Of a DNA stretch of 64,000 nucleotides, positions 20,451 to 28,705 are shown in pieces. The DNA is taken from the NCBI GenBank assembly GCA_964483585.1, contig CAZABH010000011.1, forward strand, positions 16,981-80,980. The letters are read 5' to 3'. The translations under genes were made by a program, and so were the position numbers. Position 1 is the first letter of the stretch. Each line of letters begins with the position of its first letter. The notes beneath the pieces are model-generated. The model did not search any database, was not told the origin of the DNA, and saw only the letters and a list, made by a program, of their open reading frames with translations. Origin of the DNA: SZUA-430 sp964483585 (GTDB lineage Bacteria > Pseudomonadota > Alphaproteobacteria > Micropepsales > Micropepsaceae).

Positions 20451-21727
20451 CGGGACACGTAGACCTGTCCGTTACGCATGACGAAGCGGACATTCTCCAT
20501 CGTCTTGATGTTCCGCCGCGGATCCTCCGAGACTGCAATGATATCAGCAGCCTTTCCAGCCTCGAGCGTGCCAATGGAGCCTTGCAACCCCAGCAACTCC
20601 GCTGCTGAAACGGTGGCAGAACGCAGAGCCTCCTCGGCGCTCATCCCTGCGCCGACCATGAGCGAGAATTCTCGCGCATTCTGGCCATGCGGCGACACCC
20701 CGGCGTCGGTACCAAAGGCAATCTTGACGCCACCCTGATGGGCACGGCGCAACGCATCCTGGATTTGCGGTCCAACCTGTAGTGCTTTCGCCTTCTGGGC
20801 CTCGGACATGAAGTTACCCGTCTTGGCATACTCGGCAGCGGTGACGCCGGCCAGAACGGTTGGCACGAGCCAGGCGCCTGAACGGCGGAACAGTGCAATC
20901 GAGGTGCTGTCCAGGTAGGACCCGTGCTCGATCGAATCCACGCCTGCTCTCAGGGCCGCGTTGAGGCCATCCGACCCGTGTGCGTGGGCGGCAACCTTTC
21001 GGCCCAGCTTGTGCGCAGTCTCGACGATCGACTTTAGTTCATCATCCGAAAACTGTTGGTCGACACCTGCCTTGATGTCGGACAAAACGCCGCCCGTCGC
21101 CACAAGCTTGATGACGTCAGCGCCGCGGGCAACCTGCAATCGAACAGCACGGCGGCAGTCCTCTGCGCCATCGCATTGGCCACTCGATGCGAACATGTGG
21201 TTGATCTCGTCGCGATAGCCATAGGTTTGTGCATGCCCGCCGGTTGGCGAAAGCGTCGAGCCTGCGATGACCAAGCGCGGACCCGCGATCAGCCCCTCGT
21301 TGATGGCCCGTCGCAGCGAGAAGATCGCCGGCGAGCGCTGGCCCAGGTCGCGCACCGTGGTAAAGCCCGCACGCAGTGTCCGCAGCGCATGGCTCGCCCC
21401 TCGCAACGAGACGAAGGACTCGTTGTCTTCCACCTGCTGCAACTTCGATTTCGGTCCAAGCTCGCTGAGCAGGTGGACATGGCTATCGATCAGGCCCGGT
21501 AGGACGAAGTGGTTGCGCAGATCGATTACGCTGGCGCCAGCCGGTGGGCGCTCGAAGCCCGGAGCAATGCGCACGATGCGTCCTTGCTTCACGACAACAG
21601 TCTGCTCTTTCAAGGGGTCTTCGCCGGGGATGGCGATCAGCGTCCCTGCATAGATCAGCTTCGTGTCGGCAGTGGCAGGCCATACGGCGCAGGCCAGTGT
21701 CAGAACGATCGCAAAAAGCCTGTTCAT
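20447..21727 (-). CDS. Exported metal-dependent amidohydrolase (imidazolonepropionase-like)
   Basis: A 426 aa amidohydrolase-superfamily enzyme with a signal peptide (MNRLFAIVLTLACAVWPATA), so it works outside the cytoplasm. Metal-site elements visible are SHVHL (HxH), a probable carboxylated Lys in ADVIKLVATGG, AHAHG, IEHGSYLD and the Asp in FGTDAGV. This pattern fits the Xaa-Pro dipeptidase/imidazolonepropionase-like group. It is sandwiched between two APH-fold kinase genes with 4-bp ATGA overlaps on both sides, which is odd because the kinases should be cytoplasmic. The natural substrate is unknown. Confidence 0.87.
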   Translation of the reverse strand: MNRLFAIVLTLACAVWPATADTKLIYAGTLIAIPGEDPLKEQTVVVKQGRIVRIAPGFERPPAGASVIDLRNHFVLPGLIDSHVHLLSELGPKSKLQQVEDNESFVSLRGASHALRTLRAGFTTVRDLGQRSPAIFSLRRAINEGLIAGPRLVIAGSTLSPTGGHAQTYGYRDEINHMFASSGQCDGAEDCRRAVRLQVARGADVIKLVATGGVLSDIKAGVDQQFSDDELKSIVETAHKLGRKVAAHAHGSDGLNAALRAGVDSIEHGSYLDSTSIALFRRSGAWLVPTVLAGVTAAEYAKTGNFMSEAQKAKALQVGPQIQDALRRAHQGGVKIAFGTDAGVSPHGQNAREFSLMVGAGMSAEEALRSATVSAAELLGLQGSIGTLEAGKAADIIAVSEDPRRNIKTMENVRFVMRNGQVYVSR

Positions 21728-22830
21728 CCCTCAGCCCCCGCCCGGCGGGCATACTGCCAGCCAAGCTCCGCCAGGGGCCGCACGGCAGCAGCCATGGTCT
21801 CCGCATGCGCACTGGCCGCCGTGCCGTCACGAACACGACCAATGATGCCCTGGAGGATGCAGCCCAGCCGGAAGAAATTATAGGCAAAGTAGAAGTCCAG
21901 GTTGTCGATGCCGCTGCGACCCGTCCGTCTGCAATAGAGCGCCACATAGTCTTCCTCAAGCGGGATGCCCAGCGCTTTCAAGTCTGCGCCGACAAGGCTT
22001 CCAGTGCCGCCCCCGGTTCCGCCTGCGGGCATGCGCCATTGCATGATGTGATAAGTGAAGTCAGCAAGCGGATCGCCGATGGTCGAGATCTCCCAGTCAA
22101 GCACTGCAAGCACGCGTGGCTCGGTCGGATGCAGGACCATGTTGTCCAGTCGATAGTCGCCATGAACGATTGAATTGCGTTCGCCGGCCGGGATGTGCTG
22201 GGGCAACCACTCCATCAGCTTGTTCATCTCGGCGATGCTCTCGGTCTCGGAGGCGACATACTGCTTGCCCCAGCGCGAGATCTGGCGCGAAAAATAATTC
22301 CCCGGCTTGCCAAAGTCCTCGAGGCCCAGTTTTTGGAAATCCGTCTGGTGCAGGCGTGCCAGCGTCTCATTCATGGCATCGTAGATCGCATGACGCTGCT
22401 TGGGGTCCATGCCCGGAAGCTGCGGCTCCCACAGGACGCGCCCTTCGACGCACTCCATCACGTAGAACATCGTTCCAACGACGCTCTCATCCGTGCACAA
22501 AACATATGGCCGTGGCACGGGGAAGCCGGTGGGATGCAGCGCACTGATGATCCTGAACTCGCGATCGACGGCATGCGCCGATGGCAACAGCTTGCCTGGC
22601 GGCTTGCGCCGCAGCACATATTTGGCGCCGGGCGTGATCAGCTGGTAGGTCGGATTCGACTGGCCACCCTTGAACTGGCGAATGGTCAGGGGCCCCTTGA
22701 AGCCCTCGACATGCGCGCTGAGATAGGCCTCGAGACGCGCGGCATCGAGCGCGTGCTGGGGCGCGACATCCTTTGTGCCGCTGAACTGTTCCTGTCGTGA
22801 TATCTCGGCCATGTCGGGAAGCGTTTCCAT
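21724..22830 (-). CDS. APH-fold phosphotransferase family protein 2
   Basis: A 368 aa paralogue of the kinase two genes downstream. It shares GGQSNPTY, VLRRKPPGKLLPSAHAVDREFRI, HGDYRLDN and LDWEISTIGDPLADF. ATG 22830 is used; ATG 22812 (MAEISRQ) is also possible. The longer open frame would run back to purD. It leads the operon and is coupled by an ATGA overlap to the amidohydrolase. The family suggests phosphorylation of a hydroxyacyl-CoA that a partner acyl-CoA dehydrogenase then processes. A partner candidate lies at 16356-17597. Confidence 0.85.
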   Translation of the reverse strand: METLPDMAEISRQEQFSGTKDVAPQHALDAARLEAYLSAHVEGFKGPLTIRQFKGGQSNPTYQLITPGAKYVLRRKPPGKLLPSAHAVDREFRIISALHPTGFPVPRPYVLCTDESVVGTMFYVMECVEGRVLWEPQLPGMDPKQRHAIYDAMNETLARLHQTDFQKLGLEDFGKPGNYFSRQISRWGKQYVASETESIAEMNKLMEWLPQHIPAGERNSIVHGDYRLDNMVLHPTEPRVLAVLDWEISTIGDPLADFTYHIMQWRMPAGGTGGGTGSLVGADLKALGIPLEEDYVALYCRRTGRSGIDNLDFYFAYNFFRLGCILQGIIGRVRDGTAASAHAETMAAAVRPLAELGWQYARRAGAEG

Positions 22831-22882
22831 GAATGAATTGATGGGATATATTGCGGGGCCAGGACGCGTTTGAACAGCGCCT

Positions 22883-24160
22883 TTATGCGGGCCCCCGGGC
22901 GATGGCCCGCCAGCCAATGTCCTTGCGGCAGAACCCGCCCGGCCAGTCAATCAGTCCGACGGCCTCATAGGCGAGCCTCTGGGCCTCGCCCACCGTCCGT
23001 GCACGGGCGGTGACATTCAGTACGCGCCCGCCATTGGCGACAAGTTGGCCATCCTGCAGCTTGGTGCCGGCGTGGAAGATCTGCACCCCCGGCACCTGCG
23101 AAGCCCGTTCAAGCCCCCGGATGACCGAACCCTTCTTCGGCGCCTCCGGATAACCATCGGCTGCAAGAACGACGGTCAACGCGGCCTCGTCGTGGAAGCG
23201 GGCATCGACAGTATCGAGCACGCCGTCTGCACAGGCCAGCAAGACGGGCAACAGGTCCGACTTGAGACGCATCAGCAGCACCTGGCATTCCGGATCGCCG
23301 AAGCGCGCATTGTATTCGATCAGCTTTGGCCCGTCTGGCGTAATCATCAGACCAGCAAACAGTACGCCCTTGAATGCACGGCCACGCGCGCGCATCCCGC
23401 GAACCGTGGGCTCGATGATCTGCGTGATGACAGCGCTTTCGACTTCGGCCGAGAACACCGGTGCTGGTGAATAGGCGCCCATGCCGCCGGTGTTCGGTCC
23501 CACGTCGCCGTCGCCAACGCGCTTGTGATCCTGTGCTGCGCCGAAGGGCAGGATATGCACGCCATCCGTGAGCACGAAGAAGCTGGCCTCCTCGCCCTCG
23601 AGGAAAGCCTCTATCACGATGCTCCGGCCCGAAGTGCCGAATGCGCCCGCAAACATGGAGTCGATGGCTGCCGCGGCCTCCGCGCGCGTCGTGGCAATGA
23701 TCACGCCCTTGCCCAGCGCAAGCCCGTCAGCCTTGATCACGACAGGCAGGGAATGATCGGCTGCATAGGCCTTGGCCTCATCAGCGTTCGAGAAGCGTCG
23801 ATAGCTGGCCGTTGGGATACCCTCGGCCTGGCAGAAATCCTTCGTGAAGCCCTTCGACCACTCCAGCTCCGACGCAGCACGGCTGGGACCGAAATGACGA
23901 ATGCCCTCGCGCTCAAGCCGGTCCGCAAGACCCTCTGCAATCGGATTGTCGGGCCCGATCACCACGAAGTCGATTGAGGTCTCTCGCGAGAAGCGGATCA
24001 GTCCATCGAAATCCATAACGTCGATGGCAACACAGGTTGCCACTTGCGCAATGCCGGCGTTTCCCGGAGCACAATAAACGGCAGTCGTCAGCGGCGAGGC
24101 CGCAATGGCCCAGCAAAGCGCATGCTCCCGACCGCCCGATCCAATGACCAGAATTTTCAT
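22883..24160 (-). CDS. purD: Phosphoribosylamine--glycine ligase
   Basis: Second step of de novo purine synthesis: ATP-dependent joining of glycine to phosphoribosylamine. The 425 aa protein starts with the dinucleotide-like MKILVIGSGGREHAL and contains the ATP-grasp core (PVVIKADGLALGKGV, NTGGMGAYSP, EYNARFGDPECQ). The ATG at 24160 gives the standard N-terminus. A 10-residue upstream extension is possible but not conserved. Divergent from xseA with 57 bp between starts. Confidence 0.96.
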   Translation of the reverse strand: MKILVIGSGGREHALCWAIAASPLTTAVYCAPGNAGIAQVATCVAIDVMDFDGLIRFSRETSIDFVVIGPDNPIAEGLADRLEREGIRHFGPSRAASELEWSKGFTKDFCQAEGIPTASYRRFSNADEAKAYAADHSLPVVIKADGLALGKGVIIATTRAEAAAAIDSMFAGAFGTSGRSIVIEAFLEGEEASFFVLTDGVHILPFGAAQDHKRVGDGDVGPNTGGMGAYSPAPVFSAEVESAVITQIIEPTVRGMRARGRAFKGVLFAGLMITPDGPKLIEYNARFGDPECQVLLMRLKSDLLPVLLACADGVLDTVDARFHDEAALTVVLAADGYPEAPKKGSVIRGLERASQVPGVQIFHAGTKLQDGQLVANGGRVLNVTARARTVGEAQRLAYEAVGLIDWPGGFCRKDIGWRAIARGPA

Positions 24161-24217
24161 ACGCAATCCGCCCGATTCTGTCTCGCTCATACGTCAGCAG
24201 GCTTGTAACATGGGGCC

Positions 24218-25669
24218 ATGGCAAGCGAAATGGAATTGGACTTCGATCCGCAATCCGGGACAGGCCCGAAAGCCAACATCCCCGAATACACGGTCAGCGA
24301 GGTGTCCTCGGCACTCAAGCGCACGGTCGAGCGTGAATTCGGACTGGTGCGCCTGCGTGGTGAGGTCTCGGGCTTCAAGGGGGCACACGCCTCAGGTCAC
24401 GCCTACTTCACGCTGAAGGAAAACGATACGAAGATCGACGCGGTCTGCTTCCGCGGCGCCTTTTCAAAGGTTCGCGCCAAGCTGAGCGAGGGTCTCGAAG
24501 TCATCGCCACCGGGAAGATCACGACCTACGCCGGCAAGTCCTCTTACCAGATCGTCATCGAGCACATCGAGCCTGCTGGCATTGGTGCGCTCATGCAGTT
24601 GCTCGAGGAGAGACGGCGCAAGTTGTCGGCCGAAGGCCTGTTCGATGAGGTCCGCAAGAAACCGATCCCCTACATCCCGCAAGTCATCGGCGTCGTGACG
24701 TCCCCGACGGGCGCAGTGATCAGGGACATCCTTCATCGGCTGGGCGAACGCTTCCCGCGTCGTGTCATTGTCTGGCCCGTCGCAGTCCAGGGCGAGAAAG
24801 CGGCCGGCGAGATCAGTGCCGCCATCGCAGGCTTCAACGCGTTGCCGGCACAGGGCCCGGTTCCACGACCCGATGTCATCATCGTAGCCCGTGGCGGCGG
24901 CTCGATTGAAGACCTCTGGCCCTTCAACGAGGAGGTCGTCGTCCGGGCGGCAGCCGAAAGCAAGATCCCCCTGATCTCGGCCGTAGGCCACGAGACCGAC
25001 ACCACACTCATCGATTTTGCATCTGACAAGCGCGCGCCCACGCCGACAGCCGCAGCAGAGATGGCCGTTCCCGTTCGCGCCGATCTTGTGCGTCAGGTGG
25101 CCGAACTCTCGTCCCGCAACCAGGGCGGCCTCCTGCGGACGCTTTCAACAACGCGCCAGCGCCTGACCGACATCGGCCGTGGATTGCCGCGTGCGACCCG
25201 TGTTCTGGAGTTGCCCCGTCAGCGCCTCGACCTTGCATCCTCCGCCCTTGGTGGAGCCTTGTCGCTGATGGTCCAGCGCCAGCGCACACGCTTCGAGCGC
25301 GCAGGCTCGAGGCTGTCCCCGGAACCAATCCGGCGTCAGGGTCAGCATCTGGCCGCGCGCCTGACGGATCTGCTCCATCGGGCGCAGCTGGCGGTCGGGC
25401 GAAGCCACGAGTCACTGGATCAGCGCCTGAAGGCAAAGACGGCAATACTCGAAGCCCTCAGCCATCGGGCAACACTGGCCCGGGGCTTTGCCATCGTGAC
25501 GCTCAAGGATCGCGAACTGGTGACGAGCCAGGGTCAGGTCAGCGCAGGTGATCATCTTCAAATCACCTTTTCGGATGGTAGCATCGGGGCCGTTGCCTCG
25601 GGCGGCACCGCAAATCCGCCACGATCGAAGGGCAAGACAACGCCGCGCGGCCAAGGTGACCTCTTCTAG
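24218..25669 (+). CDS. xseA: Exodeoxyribonuclease VII large subunit
   Basis: The large subunit of ExoVII degrades single-stranded DNA to oligonucleotides. The 483 aa protein begins with an OB-fold domain (VSEVSSALKRTVEREFG, RLRGEVSGFK), followed by the conserved catalytic region (IGVVTSPTGAVIRDILHR, RGGGSIEDLWPFNEE, SAVGHETDTTLIDFA). A helical coiled-coil stretch and a short C-terminal tail follow. The small subunit xseB is not in this window. It leads a unit with DUF2093 and the M23 peptidase. Confidence 0.95.
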   Translation: MASEMELDFDPQSGTGPKANIPEYTVSEVSSALKRTVEREFGLVRLRGEVSGFKGAHASGHAYFTLKENDTKIDAVCFRGAFSKVRAKLSEGLEVIATGKITTYAGKSSYQIVIEHIEPAGIGALMQLLEERRRKLSAEGLFDEVRKKPIPYIPQVIGVVTSPTGAVIRDILHRLGERFPRRVIVWPVAVQGEKAAGEISAAIAGFNALPAQGPVPRPDVIIVARGGGSIEDLWPFNEEVVVRAAAESKIPLISAVGHETDTTLIDFASDKRAPTPTAAAEMAVPVRADLVRQVAELSSRNQGGLLRTLSTTRQRLTDIGRGLPRATRVLELPRQRLDLASSALGGALSLMVQRQRTRFERAGSRLSPEPIRRQGQHLAARLTDLLHRAQLAVGRSHESLDQRLKAKTAILEALSHRATLARGFAIVTLKDRELVTSQGQVSAGDHLQITFSDGSIGAVASGGTANPPRSKGKTTPRGQGDLF

Positions 25670-25711
25670 GCGCGCAGGCGCGGATTTGCTAACCTTCACT
25701 TCGACAGGACC

Positions 25712-25942
25712 ATGATGGAGCGAGCAATGCAGGGTGAAGCCGTGATCCGGTATCTCGATGGTGACTACAAGATCCTGGCGCCGGGCGCTTATGTGACATG
25801 TGCAGTCACACGGGCCCGCATCCAGCTCGAGGATCTGCGCTACTGGAATGTCGACCTGCAGGAAGCCTACGCCGATGCGCACGCCGCCTTCGTTCGCTTC
25901 AACGAGCTGCGCGCAGCCAGCACCACGGCAGGAGAGCGCTGA
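25712..25942 (+). CDS. DUF2093 domain protein
   Basis: A 76 aa protein recognised by the motif RYLDGDYKILAPGAYVTCAV followed by LEDLRYWNVDLQEAYAD. The domain is widespread in Alphaproteobacteria and has no known function. It is short, soluble and lacks a signal. Its stop overlaps the M23 peptidase ATG by one base (TGATG). Three in-frame ATGs (25712, 25715, 25727) are possible starts. Confidence 0.85.
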   Translation: MMERAMQGEAVIRYLDGDYKILAPGAYVTCAVTRARIQLEDLRYWNVDLQEAYADAHAAFVRFNELRAASTTAGER

Positions 25943-26796
25943 TGCTCAGCCGCCGCACGACACTCAAGGCCGCCGCGGGATTGTCTGCAGTCCTCGCAGG
26001 TCTCGCTCCAGTTCAGGCAAGCCCGGTGCAGGCAGGCCCCGTGCAGGCAGGCAGTGTCCTGCGCGGACGCATCACGCAAGGCGCGCTATTGCGCGGAAGC
26101 ACCGATCCTTCGGCCACCGTCACACTTGACGGAACACCCGTCAGGGTGTCCCCGGAGGGACACTTTGCGTTCGGCCTTGCCTGGGACCGCAAGGACACAA
26201 GCCTGCTCTCGATACGCCCGAAAGGTGGCGAGAGCCAGGTACATCACCTGTCGCCGATACCGCGCGAATACAAGGTCCAGCGCATCAACGGCCTGCCGGG
26301 AAAATACGTGGATCCGCCCAAGGACGTTCTCGATCGCATCGCGCAGGAGAACGCACGGGTTGCTGCAGCGCGTGCCCGCGACACGCAATCCAGCACCTTT
26401 GCCGACGAATTCCTCTGGCCAGTCAAAGGCCCCCTGACAGGCGTCTATGGCAGCCAGCGCATTTTGAACGGCGTCCCGCGGCAGCCACATTTCGGTCTGG
26501 ACATCGCAGCCGGCGAAGGAACGCCGATCATGGCGCCTGTTGGCGCTGTGGTGGCCCTCGCCGAACCCGATCTCTATTACACGGGTGGAACCGTGATCCT
26601 CGACCACGGCCACGGCGTCTCCTCTAGCTACCTGCATATGTCGCGCATCGACGTGAAGCCAGGCGACCAGGTCAGGCAAGGCGATGTCATAGGCGCGATC
26701 GGCATGACAGGCAGGGCAACCGGCCCGCATTTGTGCCTGCGCCTCAACTGGTTTCAGGTCCGGCTGGATCCTTCACTGGTATTGCCCGCGGCCTGA
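25942..26796 (+). CDS. Exported M23 family metallopeptidase with Cys-variant zinc site
   Basis: A 284 aa LytM-type protein, likely a periplasmic peptidoglycan endopeptidase or an activator of amidases. The N-terminus has a twin-arginine-like signal (MLSRRTTLKAAAG) and a short repeated PVQAG/PVQAS segment. The M23 domain shows HFGLD (His183, Asp187), HGHGVSSSYLHM and GPHLCLRL. In the final motif the expected HxH is His263-Leu-Cys265, so one canonical zinc ligand is Cys. Cys can still bind zinc, so activity cannot be excluded. The 3' end overlaps the convergent acyltransferase gene by 43 bp. Confidence 0.88.
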   Translation: MLSRRTTLKAAAGLSAVLAGLAPVQASPVQAGPVQAGSVLRGRITQGALLRGSTDPSATVTLDGTPVRVSPEGHFAFGLAWDRKDTSLLSIRPKGGESQVHHLSPIPREYKVQRINGLPGKYVDPPKDVLDRIAQENARVAAARARDTQSSTFADEFLWPVKGPLTGVYGSQRILNGVPRQPHFGLDIAAGEGTPIMAPVGAVVALAEPDLYYTGGTVILDHGHGVSSSYLHMSRIDVKPGDQVRQGDVIGAIGMTGRATGPHLCLRLNWFQVRLDPSLVLPAA

Positions 26797-27740
26797 CCCT
26801 TGGGCCAACGGCTGTGCAACCACAGCCAGTTCATCGGGTTCTCGCGGATGCGGTCCTCGAGGAAACGGTTCAGCGCCAGCGCCAGCTCGTAGACATCCCG
26901 CTCCCTGTCACCCGTGTTGGGGCGCGGGATCTCGGGGTAGATCGTCACGCGAAAGCGTTGTCCCGGAAGGCGCTCGCACCACGCCGGAACAATGGGTGCG
27001 TCGTGGCGAAGCGACAGGCTGGGGGCGCCCACAGGCGTCATGGCCATGCGCCCGAAGAAAGGTACCGGGATGCCATCATTCATTTTCTGGTCAACCAGCA
27101 TGGCAAGGAAACCACCCTGCTTCAGCGTCTTGATGATCGCCCGTGCACCTTCTCCCCCCTTCGCAGCCAGCGTTGGCAGGCCAAGGCGCCGTTGCCGCGC
27201 GATCCACGCATCGACGAAGGGATTGTTGGGCGGTCGGTAGACCAGCGTTCCCGTCAGTCCAAGGTCGCGGATACAGGGCGGCATCAATTCCCAGTTCCCG
27301 CAGTGCCCCGACACGAAGAGGCCTCCATGCCCCTTGGCGATCGCAACGCGCGCGTTCTCGCGTCCTTGAAGGTCGATGCGTGCATCAGGTCCATTCGCCG
27401 AGAACTGCCCAAGGAACGCGTACTCCGCGAAGGTTCGCCCCAGATTGTCCCACATGTCGCGAATATGCATTTCCCGCATCTCGGCGCTGATTTCCGGAAT
27501 GGCAGCGGCCATGTTCCGGCGGGCACGGCGTGTCACAGGAATGCGCGGACCCACAGTGCGCGCGATCCATCCGCCCAGATCCGACGCGCGTCTGAGACCC
27601 AGCGCGCGGAACAACGCCATGATGCCGGCGAACAGCCCGTATTCCAGGGCATAGATCACCATCATTCCAGGCGACGGGCGGCGCTTGTCGCCGTCTTTCA
27701 GTCCCCGGCCCGAGCGGGCGGGTTGAAGGTCTTCAGACAT
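26754..27740 (-). CDS. Lysophospholipid/lipid A acyltransferase, LpxL-like
   Basis: A 328 aa membrane-associated acyltransferase of the LpxL/LpxM (HtrB) family that adds a secondary acyl chain to Kdo-lipid A precursors. It has a hydrophobic N-terminal helix (MMVIYALEYGLFAGIMALF), the catalytic H(x4)E motif as HCGNWE, and MLVDQKMNDGIPVPFFG. The annotated start overlaps lpxK by 43 bp; the internal MM (ATG near 27665) would avoid this. It is the last gene of the leftward lipid A operon and overlaps the M23 gene at its 3' end. Confidence 0.88.
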   Translation of the reverse strand: MSEDLQPARSGRGLKDGDKRRPSPGMMVIYALEYGLFAGIMALFRALGLRRASDLGGWIARTVGPRIPVTRRARRNMAAAIPEISAEMREMHIRDMWDNLGRTFAEYAFLGQFSANGPDARIDLQGRENARVAIAKGHGGLFVSGHCGNWELMPPCIRDLGLTGTLVYRPPNNPFVDAWIARQRRLGLPTLAAKGGEGARAIIKTLKQGGFLAMLVDQKMNDGIPVPFFGRMAMTPVGAPSLSLRHDAPIVPAWCERLPGQRFRVTIYPEIPRPNTGDRERDVYELALALNRFLEDRIRENPMNWLWLHSRWPKGQAAGNTSEGSSRT

Positions 27741-28705
27741 GTGGTGATGAACTGGTCAAGAAGTGTATCGGAGGCATCGTCGAGGCGCACAGAGACCCTG
27801 AGCACATCGACCTCGGCGCGGACGGCGGCCGGCAGGCGCATCCAGTCCTTCTCGGTGGTGATCAGCGTGGCATTCTGCAGTCTTGCTGTGTTTCTCAAGC
27901 CCTCGATGTCGAGGTCCGAAAACACATGGTGGTCTGCAAAGCCCTTCATCGCCTTGACCCGCGCACCGCAGGCCTCAAGCGTATCAAAGAATTTCTGAGG
28001 CTGACCGATACCTGCGAAGGCAACGACCGGCTTGCCCGCAAGGCGCGCAGCCTCGCCCTCAAGCGGCACGAGCTCGGCGCGCAGTACAGGCTTTGTATCG
28101 GGGACGGCAGCATTCCCCCGGCCCATCAGCACCAGCGCCGTGGCGCGCTGCAATCCCTCTTCAACCGGCTCACGCAGGGGGCCCGCTGGAATGACGCAGC
28201 CATTGCCGAAGCCCTTGAGCGAATCCACCACCACAAAGCTCAGGTCCTTTGCCAGAGACGGGTTCTGGAAACCGTCGTCCATCACGATAACCTCTGCACC
28301 GCGCGATACGGCAAGGCGCACCCCTGCGGGACGATCGGGCGACACGATGGTCATCGCATGGCGGGCCAGCAGAAGGGGTTCGTCGCCAACGTCGCTGGCC
28401 GTGTCCTGCCGCGCATCCACGACCATGGCGCCCGGCACGTGTGCTCCGTACCCGCGCGAAAGGTAGGCGACCTTAAGTCCGCGCGCGGCAAGCTTCTCGC
28501 CGATGGCCAGGGCAAGCGGCGTCTTGCCGGTTCCGCCAGCCGTAAGGTTGCCCACGCATATGACGGGAACCTGCGCCCGGAACGGTGAAGCCAGCGCGCG
28601 CCTGACCCGCCCAACCATCGCATAGAGCCAGCCCAGCGGACGCAGCACGAAGGCCACCGTTTCGTTGGGGTCCGAGTACCAGAACTCAGGCGTCGGCAGT
28701 CGCAT
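27698..28705 (-). CDS. lpxK: Tetraacyldisaccharide 4'-kinase
   Basis: Phosphorylates the 4' position of the lipid A disaccharide at the inner membrane. The 335 aa protein has the N-terminal RAPEFWY-like segment (PTPEFWYSD), a P-loop variant GGTGKTP after CVGNLTA, and DDGFQNPSLAKDLSFVVVD, all characteristic of LpxK. Overlaps waaA by 20 bp upstream. Confidence 0.95.
   Translation of the reverse strand: MRLPTPEFWYSDPNETVAFVLRPLGWLYAMVGRVRRALASPFRAQVPVICVGNLTAGGTGKTPLALAIGEKLAARGLKVAYLSRGYGAHVPGAMVVDARQDTASDVGDEPLLLARHAMTIVSPDRPAGVRLAVSRGAEVIVMDDGFQNPSLAKDLSFVVVDSLKGFGNGCVIPAGPLREPVEEGLQRATALVLMGRGNAAVPDTKPVLRAELVPLEGEAARLAGKPVVAFAGIGQPQKFFDTLEACGARVKAMKGFADHHVFSDLDIEGLRNTARLQNATLITTEKDWMRLPAAVRAEVDVLRVSVRLDDASDTLLDQFITTCLKTFNPPARAGD

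Noticed and set aside
19407..22830. Reading the APH-fold proteins as aminoglycoside resistance genes
   Set aside because: The GGGQSNPT and RKKPPGKLL segments belong to the ACAD10/11-LvaA group rather than to resistance kinases.
26010..26060. Short repeats encoding PVQAG/PVQAS
   Set aside because: Considered as a direct repeat or recombination site. It is a coding microrepeat in the linker after the signal peptide of the M23 protein, nothing more.
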